Assembly: GCF_014306625.1 (NCBI RefSeq)
Contig: NZ_JACRYL010000013.1
Span: 19,183 to 68,995 of the forward strand
Direction: 5' to 3'
DNA length: 49,813 bases
Origin: Pedobacter fastidiosus
Lineage (GTDB): Bacteria; Bacteroidota; Bacteroidia; Sphingobacteriales; Sphingobacteriaceae
The first letter of the stretch is position 1; the number at the start of each line of letters is the position of its first letter. Both the position numbers and the translations under genes were made by a program. Shown here in pieces: positions 8,103-15,680 of the stretch. Below the pieces are notes generated by a model. That model was not told the origin of the DNA. It did no database searches and was given only the letters and a program-made list of their open reading frames with translations.

Positions 8103-8867
8103 CTATTTCTTAAATATTTCACTGTAATGGTAATCCAAAAATTCTTTTGATGGTAGAAATTTATCGGGTAAGGAAATGAGTTGATTTTCATATTTAATAA
8201 ACATTTCACTGACAGCTTTTCCGTCACCGAAATCTCCGAAAAACTTTGAAGTTTTTACTCTGTAATCAGGCGTTATAGTTAAATATCCCTTGTCAAAAGC
8301 TTTGTCATGTAGAGAGTTTAAGCACAAACCATTTCTCGGATTTAATCGATTATTTATGTCTTTAGCCCATGGAATTATATGGCTTGAAACTAATAAATCA
8401 GGAATTGATAATCCAGTGATGCAACATTTTAGATTATATGACGAAAGAATCGTTGAGCGAAAAAAGCTTTGGTTAACTCTTAGTTTTACGGTTGCTTCTT
8501 TATCTCTCCCAACGGGAAATTCAAAATCATCATTATCAATAATTTCTTCAATCCTCTTGTTTTGAAATTTAGCTATTAAAAGCTCACTCTCATACGCCAA
8601 TGCCTCCCAATTATTATTGAATTCTGCCCAAATATCTTTTTCTAGCTTTGCCCCATGTGCAAGACCAACTATTCCTTGTTTTTCTAATTCAGGATCTAAT
8701 CGTCCAAAATTGCCAACTTTCATATTTAAAGCTGATGGTGATCGTCCAATTATGTTGGCGTACTTTATTATAAATGGATTAGTTTTACTACTTTTCTTGA
8801 ATTGTATCTTGCAGTAGACATTAAAAGCTATTATTGTTTGCTCCCTTGTCCAATCTCCATGTGCCAT
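8103..8867 (-). CDS. HNH endonuclease (restriction-type, HNH_2-like)
   Basis: This is a 254-residue protein. The N-terminal ~110 residues begin HGDWTREQTIIAFNVYCKI and include RSPSALNMKVGNFGRLDP, a DNA-binding-like helical region seen in COG3440-type predicted restriction enzymes. The C-terminal HNH nuclease is at ~residues 140-215: CCITGLSIPDLLVSSHIIPW, then NPRNGLCLNSLHDKAFDKGY, giving Cys, His-His, Asn and His in the expected order. It is the first gene of the cassette and is followed after 2 bases by the HpaII-like gene. Likely roles are defence (restriction of foreign or modified DNA) or target cutting that promotes spread of the cassette. The sequence does not decide between these. Confidence 0.85.
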   Translation of the reverse strand: MAHGDWTREQTIIAFNVYCKIQFKKSSKTNPFIIKYANIIGRSPSALNMKVGNFGRLDPELEKQGIVGLAHGAKLEKDIWAEFNNNWEALAYESELLIAKFQNKRIEEIIDNDDFEFPVGRDKEATVKLRVNQSFFRSTILSSYNLKCCITGLSIPDLLVSSHIIPWAKDINNRLNPRNGLCLNSLHDKAFDKGYLTITPDYRVKTSKFFGDFGDGKAVSEMFIKYENQLISLPDKFLPSKEFLDYHYSEIFKK

Positions 8868-9016
8868 GTTATTTGCGAATTTAGATTTTCAAATTACTAA
8901 ATTTTTCATCAAAAGTGCTTAATTAAGTTACCAACTTTATTAGATTTAATAAAACACTGGATTAGTCTAAAACGAAAAAAAATTTACACAAATCTAGTAA
9001 CTAAACAGAATATACA

Positions 9017-9065
9017 TACAAAACCTATATTTTGGAAAACGTTTTCCATGGATGGAATCCGGAGG
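9017..9065 (+). repeat. 49-bp direct repeat, right copy, with relict pectinesterase 3' end
   Basis: It is identical to 7379-7427. It continues in the pectinesterase frame as GCT AAA TAA (9066-9074 region), so it is the displaced original C-terminus NPEAK. The 16-bp palindrome is at 9033-9048 and CCGG at 9059-9062. There is no start codon and no usable reading frame upstream. Confidence 0.93.
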
Positions 9066-9102
9066 CTAAATAATCGTTATAACTCAATGATAATCAAAGT
9101 AT

Positions 9103-9128
9103 AAGCACCTATTTTTAGGTGCTTTTTT
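9103..9128 (+). terminator. Rho-independent terminator, probably the original one of the pectinesterase gene
   Basis: The stem AAGCACCT (9103-9110) / AGGTGCTT (9117-9124) has a 6-base loop and a T run. No plus-strand gene now ends just before it; only the relict CE8 end at 9074 does. This supports later insertion of the nuclease cassette. Confidence 0.8.
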
Positions 9129-9140
9129 AGGTTATTTTCC

Positions 9141-9154
9141 GGCAACGTTTGCAT
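9141..9154 (-). promoter_or_regulatory. Candidate LacI-type operator upstream of GH28
   Basis: The minus strand reads ATGCAAACGTTGCC. It shares GCAAACGTT with the site at 33057 and ATGCAA with the palindrome at 32929, before susC. It lies 79 bases before the preferred GH28 start, a reasonable operator position. Confidence 0.45.
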
Positions 9155-9232
9155 AGATTTCTCTTCTGTTTTAGCCTCAAACAACGTACACTTGTTATAC
9201 GAATAACCAAGTATAATTTAACAGCACAACTA

Positions 9233-10900
9233 ATGAAACATTTTTCAGGTCATTTATCCCGTTTAAAAGCGGTTCTAGCTTGCATAATTCTATATGCAAG
9301 TTCGGCAATGGCACAAAGCCAAACGCTTCCCGTTATTCAACAGGTTAAATTTAAAAAAGATACCACAAGCATCATTAGTTTCGGCGCCAAAGGCGATGGC
9401 GTTTCCTTGAATACACAAAGCATAAATAAAGCAATTACAACTTCGAGTCAAAAAGGTGGTGGCGTTGTTTTAGTCCCTTCGGGCTTATGGCTAACAGGAC
9501 CAATCGAACTGAAAAGCAATGTAAATCTTCACTTAAAACGAGATGCCATTTTATTGTTTACCGATGATTTTAATCAATATAAACTTGTAGAGGGAAATTG
9601 GGAAGGACAGCCAGCTTGGCGCAATCAAAGCCCAATTTCTGGAACCAACTTGGAAAATATTGCCATTACAGGATCGGGAATTATTGATGGAAACGGTGGA
9701 TCGTGGAGAATGGTTAAGAAAGATAAGTTAACAGAATCTCAATGGAAAAAATTAACATCAACTGGCGGTTCGATTAGCGAAGATGGTAAAACTTGGTATC
9801 CTTCAGATAAAGTAGTTAAAGGTTCTAAAACAAAAAATGCAGGCGTTGTTGAAGCAGGCAAAACCGCTGCGGATTATCAAGATATTAAAGATTTTTTACG
9901 CCCAAACTTAGTGGTTTTAACCAACTGTAAAAAGATACTTTTAGAAGGCGTTACCTTTCAAAATTCTCCTGCATGGAATTTGCATCCTTTGCTTTGCCAA
10001 GATTTAACACTTAGAAATCTTCAGGTTAAAAACCCATGGTATGCGCAAAACGGTGATGGCGTAGATATAGAATCTTGCAAAAATGTTTTGATAGAAGGCA
10101 GCACTTTCGATGTTGGCGATGATGGAATTTGTATTAAATCTGGTAGAGATGAGGCTGGTCGCAAACGCGGGGTTCCAACTGAAAATGTAATCATTAGAAA
10201 CAACATTGTTTACCATGCACATGGCGGTTTTGTAATTGGCAGTGAGATGAGCGGTGGTGCCAAAAATATTTGGGTTTACGATTGTTCTTTCATTGGAACT
10301 GATATTGGTTTGCGCTTTAAAACCACTCGTGGAAGAGGTGGAATTGTCGAAAATATTTACATCAATCGCATTAATATGATTGATATTCCTGGTGAAGCAA
10401 TCTTATTTGATATGTATTACGCGGCGGTAGATCCAGTTCCTTTGGCTGGCGAAAAACGCGAAGCGATTAAAACCGTTGTGGTTCCGGTTACTGAAGCTAC
10501 ACCTCAATTTAGAAACTTTTACATTAAGGATATTGTAGCTAATGGCGCCGAAAAAGCCATCTTTTTTAGAGGTTTGCCTGAAATGAACATTAAAGATGTG
10601 CATTTGGAAAACGTAACCATTCAATCTAAAAAGGGCATCGAAATAATTGAAGCTTCGGGCATTTTCTTAAAGAATGTAAACGTTATTACTGAAGATACGA
10701 ATCCAATTGTTCATGTTCAAAATAGCAACAACATCAATATTAATGGTTTGCAATATAAAAGTGGAAGTGAACTTTTGTTCAACATCACTGGAGAAAAATC
10801 TAAAGGTGTAAAGGTTAGCGGAACAGATGTTTCGAAAGCGAAAAAGACATCCACCTTTGGTGATGAAGTAAATAAAGCTGTACTTGAGATTTCAAAATAA
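9233..10900 (+). CDS. Glycoside hydrolase family 28 (polygalacturonase-like)
   Basis: This 555-residue exported parallel beta-helix enzyme hydrolyses alpha-1,4-galacturonosyl links, probably exo-acting on pectin fragments. The frame is open from 9149, but ATG 9233 is preferred because it begins a clean signal peptide (MKHFSGHLSRL...SSAMAQ). The fold starts with SFGAKGDGVSLNTQSINKAI. GH28 motifs are NGDGVDIESCKN (catalytic Asp), DVGDDGICIKSG (Asp-Asp pair), AHGGFVIGSEMSGG (His) and LRFKTTRGRGG (Arg-x-Lys). All key residues are present. The GH105 gene follows after 10 bases, so the two are probably co-transcribed. A candidate operator precedes it. Confidence 0.92.
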   Translation: MKHFSGHLSRLKAVLACIILYASSAMAQSQTLPVIQQVKFKKDTTSIISFGAKGDGVSLNTQSINKAITTSSQKGGGVVLVPSGLWLTGPIELKSNVNLHLKRDAILLFTDDFNQYKLVEGNWEGQPAWRNQSPISGTNLENIAITGSGIIDGNGGSWRMVKKDKLTESQWKKLTSTGGSISEDGKTWYPSDKVVKGSKTKNAGVVEAGKTAADYQDIKDFLRPNLVVLTNCKKILLEGVTFQNSPAWNLHPLLCQDLTLRNLQVKNPWYAQNGDGVDIESCKNVLIEGSTFDVGDDGICIKSGRDEAGRKRGVPTENVIIRNNIVYHAHGGFVIGSEMSGGAKNIWVYDCSFIGTDIGLRFKTTRGRGGIVENIYINRINMIDIPGEAILFDMYYAAVDPVPLAGEKREAIKTVVVPVTEATPQFRNFYIKDIVANGAEKAIFFRGLPEMNIKDVHLENVTIQSKKGIEIIEASGIFLKNVNVITEDTNPIVHVQNSNNININGLQYKSGSELLFNITGEKSKGVKVSGTDVSKAKKTSTFGDEVNKAVLEISK

Positions 10901-10910
10901 TCGAAGAAAA

Positions 10911-12839
10911 ATGAGAAAACCTATTCTATATATTTCATCTGTTTTAGTAAGCTTAACGCTTTTATCGCAACAGGGATTTGGACAAAAAAAGCTATCTGAA
11001 CAGTTAACGCTTACAGCTATGGAAACCTTGTTTCAAGATTCTACAGTTTTAAAAGATGCCAAAGGCACAAAATGGAGCTACGATATGGGCGTTATTTTAG
11101 AAGGTGCAGCTTCGGTTTGGCGCAATACCGGTAACGGAGATTATTTCAAATACATTCAAAGTTCAATGGATGCTTATGTGGATAAAGCCGGAAACATTAG
11201 AACTTACAAAGGTGAAGATTTTAACATCGATAACGTGAAAAACGGTCGTGCGCTTTTGCTTTTGTATAAAGTTACTGGTCAGCAGAAATATTTAACGGCA
11301 GCCACACTACTATATGATCAATTGCAAAAACAACCACGTACAAAAGATGGTGGTTTTTGGCACAAGAAAATTTATCCAAACCAAATGTGGTTGGATGGTT
11401 TATACATGGGCGAACCATTTTACGCAGAATACGCTGCATTGATGAACAAAGATGCTGCATTTGATGATGTTGCAAATCAGTTTATTTTAATGGAAAAATA
11501 TGCTCGCGATGCAAAAACAGGCTTGCTTTATCATGGTTACGATGAAAGTAAAACTGAACAATGGGCAAATAAAACAACTGGTAAATCGCCAAATGTTTGG
11601 GGTAGAGCAATGGGCTGGTATATTATGGCCTTGGTAGATGTGTTGGATAATTTCCCGAAAAATCATCCCAAAAGAGCAGAGTTAATCGCCATTTTAAATC
11701 GTACTGCAACCGCAACAGTAAAATATCAGGATGCAAAATCTGGTGTTTGGTTTGATATTATGGATTTGCCGACCAAAAAAGGAAATTATCTTGAAGCTTC
11801 CGCATCGAGTATGTTTGTTTATGGCTTAGCCAAGGGTGTTCGTAAAGGATATTTACCTCAAACTTTTATGGCTGCTGCAAACAAAGGTTATGCAGGTTTA
11901 ATGAAAGAATTTATCTCGCCTGCTGGCGCTGAACGCGTAAACTTAAACGGAACGGTTTCTGTTTCTGGTTTAGGTGGAAAGCCAAAATATCGTGATGGAA
12001 GTTTTGAATATTACATGAGTGAAAAAGTAATTACAAACGACCCAAAAGGTATGGGCGCATTTATTTGTGCCGCCGCAGAAATGGAAATCGCCGCTTTACC
12101 AAAACCCGGAAAAGGATTAACAGTAACCGTTGATAATTTTTTTAACAATGAATTTAAGGATGGTCCTGCTGGTGTAAAAATTCCTTTCCATTACTTATGG
12201 GATGAAGATGATAATAATGGCTTCTCTTTATTCGGAAGCATATTTAATAATGCTGGAGTTAAAACCTCTACACTTTCTTCTGCGCCAACATTGGCTAATT
12301 TAAAAGGAAGCAATATTTACATTATTGTTGATCCAGATACTGAAAAGGAAACCGCCAATCCAAATTACATGAACGCTCAACACGCCAAGCAGATTAGCGA
12401 ATGGGTAAAAAGTGGTGGCGTTTTGGTGATGCTGTTGAACGATGTGGGCAATTGTGAAATCACTAAATTCAATGTGCTTCCAGAAACTTTTGGAATCCAT
12501 TTCAACGAAGATAGTCGCAACAAAGTTCAGGGTTTAAACTTTGAACAAGGCGCAATAAATATTCCTGCAGGAAACACAATTTTCAAAACCGCAAAGAAAG
12601 TTTACATCAAAGAGATTTCTACAATCGTTGCTAAAGCTCCTGCTGTTTCTGCTTTAACAGATAAAGGAGATGTAATTATCGCGACAGCAAAATATGGGAA
12701 GGGAACTGTGTTTGCCGTTGGTGATCCTTGGTTTTATAATGAGTATATCGATGGTAGAAAATTACCTGCTGAATTTGAAAATTTTAAGTCGACTAATGAT
12801 TTGGTCAACTGGTTGATTAAGCAAGTTCCGGCTAAATAG
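10911..12839 (+). CDS. GH105/GH88 unsaturated rhamnogalacturonyl hydrolase with C-terminal DUF4350-like domain
   Basis: This is a 642-residue protein; ATG 10911 starts a signal peptide (MRKPILYISSVLVSLTLLSQQG), so the upstream in-frame ATG at 10884 is not used. Residues ~30-400 form the (alpha/alpha)6 barrel of YteR/YesR-type enzymes, which remove 4,5-unsaturated uronic acid from lyase products: QMWLDGLYMGEPFYAEY, NVWGRAMGWYIMAL, LEASASSMFVYGLAKG. Residues ~405-642 form a Rossmann-like module (VDNFFNNE, HYLWDEDDNNGFS, LKGSNIYIIVDPDTE, WVKSGGVLVMLLND, GTVFAVGDPWFYNE), resembling DUF4350/GATase-like domains, of unknown function. Single-domain family members are ~370 residues, so this is a fusion. 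It is co-transcribed with GH28. Confidence 0.9.
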   Translation: MRKPILYISSVLVSLTLLSQQGFGQKKLSEQLTLTAMETLFQDSTVLKDAKGTKWSYDMGVILEGAASVWRNTGNGDYFKYIQSSMDAYVDKAGNIRTYKGEDFNIDNVKNGRALLLLYKVTGQQKYLTAATLLYDQLQKQPRTKDGGFWHKKIYPNQMWLDGLYMGEPFYAEYAALMNKDAAFDDVANQFILMEKYARDAKTGLLYHGYDESKTEQWANKTTGKSPNVWGRAMGWYIMALVDVLDNFPKNHPKRAELIAILNRTATATVKYQDAKSGVWFDIMDLPTKKGNYLEASASSMFVYGLAKGVRKGYLPQTFMAAANKGYAGLMKEFISPAGAERVNLNGTVSVSGLGGKPKYRDGSFEYYMSEKVITNDPKGMGAFICAAAEMEIAALPKPGKGLTVTVDNFFNNEFKDGPAGVKIPFHYLWDEDDNNGFSLFGSIFNNAGVKTSTLSSAPTLANLKGSNIYIIVDPDTEKETANPNYMNAQHAKQISEWVKSGGVLVMLLNDVGNCEITKFNVLPETFGIHFNEDSRNKVQGLNFEQGAINIPAGNTIFKTAKKVYIKEISTIVAKAPAVSALTDKGDVIIATAKYGKGTVFAVGDPWFYNEYIDGRKLPAEFENFKSTNDLVNWLIKQVPAK

Positions 12840-12988
12840 GAATTAACCACAGATGAACAGGATAAACACAGATAAAAAGAGTTAACGATTTGGTTAATTT
12901 TGCGGAAGTGAAGTAAAAGCTAGCCACGCAATGAAAGGAAAAGTGTTCCTTGTTAATCCATGACTCTGGGAAAAAAAGATAAATGGTA

Positions 12989-13044
12989 CGTGGAGATGCG
13001 AATCATAGCTAATCGAATTTACTCGCCTCGGTTCGTCTCTCCAC
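12989..13044. repeat. Intergenic inverted repeat before PL10
   Basis: Arms CGTGGAGA (12989-12996) and TCTCCACG (13037-13044) are perfect complements around a 40-base loop. The surrounding 247-bp gap (12840-13086) also starts with an ACCACAGATGAACAGGATAA-type sequence that resembles other intergenic debris in the window. No gene was seen in the gap. Confidence 0.5.
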
Positions 13045-13086
13045 GAACGAAAGTGAAAATGAATTAGCCATAGAAAAAAATTAAAT

Positions 13087-14121
13087 ATGATGAGAATTAA
13101 AATACTCTTAACCATTGCCTGCAGCACATTGCTAATGTCTTGTTATGCGCAATTGCCTACAGATTCTACCGCAGATAAAATGCTGGTTTACCAGTTGGGC
13201 AATGGTGGTTGGCCAAAGCAACTGGAAGATAAAAGTGTGGTGGATTACGCCCTTCCGTTAACGCCAGAATTACTAGAAAAAATAAAATCGACGAAAGATT
13301 TACATGCAACTTTTGATAATAAGGCAACCAGCAGAGAAGTGGTTTATTTAATTAAAGCATTTAAAAAATCTCAAAACAAAGCCTATTTAAAAGCAGCAGA
13401 AAAGGGGATTGATTATATTTTGATGGCCCAATATGCCAATGGTGGTTGGCCACAATATTATCCAGATAAGGCCTTGTACCGTTCGGAAATTACTTATAAC
13501 GATGATGCGATGATTAATGTCTTGAATATTCTCCAAGACATCGCTACTAAGAAAAATGATTTCGAAGTCGTTGATCCAGCATACATTAAAAAAGCAGAAA
13601 AGGCCGTTGCTAAAGGGGTTGATTGCATTTTAAAAACTCAGGTAAAACAGAATGGAAATTTAACCATTTGGGCAGCTCAGTATGATAAGGATTCGATGTT
13701 GCCCGCGAAAGCTAGAAACTTCGAGCCTGCATCATTAAGTACAAGCGAATCTGTCGGAATCGTTCGTTTTTTAATGCGAATCATTAATCCATCACCTCAA
13801 ATAAAAAGCGCTATAGCCGATGCTGTAAAATGGTTCGATGCGAATAAAATTTCGGGCTATCGATTTGACAGAGCAACAGATCCGAAAACGAAAATTAAAA
13901 CTGCCGCTTTAGTTGCCGATAACACCTCTATGGCTTGGGCTCGCTTTTACGATCTTGATAAGAACATCCCAATTTTTGGAGACCGAGACAATTCAATAAA
14001 ACTGAAGTTGGAAGAACTAATTCCAGAGCGCAGAAATGGCTATGCTTGGTATGGCAGTTGGGCGCAAAAATTAATCGAAAAGGAATATCCTAAGTGGTTA
14101 ACCGCTAACGGAACAAAATAA
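13087..14121 (+). CDS. Pectate lyase, polysaccharide lyase family 10
   Basis: This 344-residue exported lyase cleaves polygalacturonate by beta-elimination. The N-terminus MMRIKILLTIACSTLLMSCYAQ is a signal peptide with a possible lipobox (LMSC), so it may be a surface lipoprotein. The start may be either of the adjacent ATGs. PL10 features are paired GGWP motifs (NGGWPKQ ~38, NGGWPQYYPD ~117), DNKATSREV, ITYNDDAMINVL (Asp pair), RNFEPASLSTSESVGIVRFL and the terminal RNGYAWYGSWA. The length fits single-domain PL10. It is first in a run with uxaB, uxaA, uxaC, kdgK, eda and the transporter. Its unsaturated products would feed the GH105 enzyme. Confidence 0.92.
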   Translation: MMRIKILLTIACSTLLMSCYAQLPTDSTADKMLVYQLGNGGWPKQLEDKSVVDYALPLTPELLEKIKSTKDLHATFDNKATSREVVYLIKAFKKSQNKAYLKAAEKGIDYILMAQYANGGWPQYYPDKALYRSEITYNDDAMINVLNILQDIATKKNDFEVVDPAYIKKAEKAVAKGVDCILKTQVKQNGNLTIWAAQYDKDSMLPAKARNFEPASLSTSESVGIVRFLMRIINPSPQIKSAIADAVKWFDANKISGYRFDRATDPKTKIKTAALVADNTSMAWARFYDLDKNIPIFGDRDNSIKLKLEELIPERRNGYAWYGSWAQKLIEKEYPKWLTANGTK

Positions 14122-14167
14122 GGTATAACTCGTAATTGCCATCAGCAATACGGAAAAAAGCAAGGAA

Positions 14168-15679
14168 ATGATTTTAAGCAAAGAAAATTTAAAAAACATC
14201 GACGGAGAAAAGGTTACAAAACCAACCGCAGAAATTCTTGAATTGCCAGAAAGAGTAATCCAATTTGGAACTGGCGTTTTATTACGTGGCTTGCCAGATT
14301 ATTTTATCGATAAGGCAAATCAGAATCGCATTTTTAATGGTCGGATTTTGATCGTTAAATCAACTTCCAAAGGTGGGGCTGATGCTTTTTCCAAACAAGA
14401 TAATCTTTATACACTTTGCGTCAAGGGAATAGAAGATGGGGTGAATGTTGAAGAAAACATGATCAATTCTTCCATCAGTCGTGTTTTGTCGGCATCGAAA
14501 GATTGGACAGAAATATTAAAAGCTGCGCATCAACCAGAAATGCAAATTGTAATTTCAAACACCACCGAAGTTGGGATTGTTAAAAGTGAAGATCTGATTA
14601 CCGATCAGCCACCGCAATCTTACCCAGGGAAACTCCTAGCTTTTTTGCACGAAAGATATACTGCTTTTAATGGTTCTGCAGAGAGCGGAATGGTAATCGT
14701 ACCAACGGAATTGATTAGCGATAATGCCGATAAACTGAAGCAAATTCTATTGGATTTAGCGATTCAAAATAAACTGAGCTGGGATTTTCAGCAGTGGTTA
14801 AAAACAGCTAACCAATTCTGTAAAACTTTGGTAGATAGAATTGTTCCTGGCAAATTACCTGCAGAAGCGCAGAAAGAAATTGAAACAGAACTGGGTTACA
14901 GCGATGATTTAATGATTATGGCAGAACCTTTCAGACTTTGGGCTATCGAGTCATCAAACGAAAGAGTTAAAGAAATTTTGTCTTTCGCTAAAGCAGATAA
15001 AGGCATTTTTATTGTTCCATCAATTGATAAATTCAAAGAGTTAAAACTTCGTTTGCTTAATGGTACGCACACTATAAGCTGCGGACTGGCAATTTTGGCG
15101 GGCTTTAATACCGTAAAAGAAGCCATGGCAGATGAAGAGTTTTCTGATCATGTTTTAAAACTAATGAAAGATGAGATTGCGCCAGTTGTAGAGAACGAAG
15201 ACATTACTTACGATGAAGCGGTAAAATTTGCTAAAAGTGTAATCGATCGTTTCAGCAACCCGTTTTTAGACCATCAATGGCAGGCCATAACTTTAAATTA
15301 TACCTCTAAAATGCAAATGCGTAATATTCCTTTAATTAGAAAATATTATGCCTTAAACAACGAAGTTCCTCAACTTACCGCTTTCGGTTTTGCGGCCTAT
15401 ATCGTTTTTATGAACGTGGATAAAGATGGCGAAACCTACACCGCAAACGCAAATGGAAAAACATATCCAATTCAGGATGAATTCGCCGAAATCTTATTCA
15501 ACTATTGGAAAAATCCAGAAACCGTTGTAGAGAATACTTTGGGCGATAGACGTTTGTGGGATAAAAATTTAAACAATTATCCTGGTTTTACAGCAGCGGT
15601 AAAATCATACGTAGAATTAATACAGAATAAAGGTGCAAAAGAAACTTTAAGTAACTTGCATTCAGAAAGAACAATTTAA
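14168..15679 (+). CDS. uxaB: Tagaturonate reductase (altronate oxidoreductase)
   Basis: This is a 503-residue cytoplasmic NADH-dependent enzyme of the mannitol dehydrogenase family that reduces D-tagaturonate to D-altronate. The N-terminal nucleotide-binding segment is VIQFGTGVLLRGLPDYFIDK (~residues 30-49). The family signature is around residue 290: KLRLLNGTHTISCGLAILAG, with the catalytic Lys and His region. The length matches UxaB (~480-500). UxaA starts 1 base after its stop codon, and PL10 lies 46 bases upstream, indicating an operon for galacturonate breakdown. Confidence 0.95.
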   Translation: MILSKENLKNIDGEKVTKPTAEILELPERVIQFGTGVLLRGLPDYFIDKANQNRIFNGRILIVKSTSKGGADAFSKQDNLYTLCVKGIEDGVNVEENMINSSISRVLSASKDWTEILKAAHQPEMQIVISNTTEVGIVKSEDLITDQPPQSYPGKLLAFLHERYTAFNGSAESGMVIVPTELISDNADKLKQILLDLAIQNKLSWDFQQWLKTANQFCKTLVDRIVPGKLPAEAQKEIETELGYSDDLMIMAEPFRLWAIESSNERVKEILSFAKADKGIFIVPSIDKFKELKLRLLNGTHTISCGLAILAGFNTVKEAMADEEFSDHVLKLMKDEIAPVVENEDITYDEAVKFAKSVIDRFSNPFLDHQWQAITLNYTSKMQMRNIPLIRKYYALNNEVPQLTAFGFAAYIVFMNVDKDGETYTANANGKTYPIQDEFAEILFNYWKNPETVVENTLGDRRLWDKNLNNYPGFTAAVKSYVELIQNKGAKETLSNLHSERTI

Positions 15680-15680
15680 A

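Larger units (their letters stand above)
7379..9065. mobile_element. Two-gene nuclease cassette inserted in the 3' end of the pectinesterase gene
   Basis: Exact 49-bp direct repeats (7379-7427 and 9017-9065) bracket 1,589 bp. The left copy is the natural end of the pectinesterase reading frame. The right copy is followed by a second in-frame ending (GAG GCT AAA TAA) and then a terminator that now serves no gene. This is the pattern left by elements that integrate at the 3' end of a gene and rebuild it. The cargo is an HNH endonuclease and an HpaII-like protein, both on the minus strand. No integrase, transposase or resolvase is present, so the element would have to move by a host or helper recombinase, by homologous recombination, or by nuclease-driven copying. 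The interior looks AT-richer than its neighbours. Confidence 0.75.

Noticed and set aside
7438..8867. The cassette considered as a toxin-antitoxin pair
   Set aside because: Both proteins are too large, one has an HNH nuclease core and the other restriction-enzyme-like features, and no antitoxin-like DNA-binding protein is present.
10884..10910. Upstream ATG for the GH105 gene
   Set aside because: It overlaps the GH28 coding end and would place nine polar residues before a proper signal peptide that starts at 10911.
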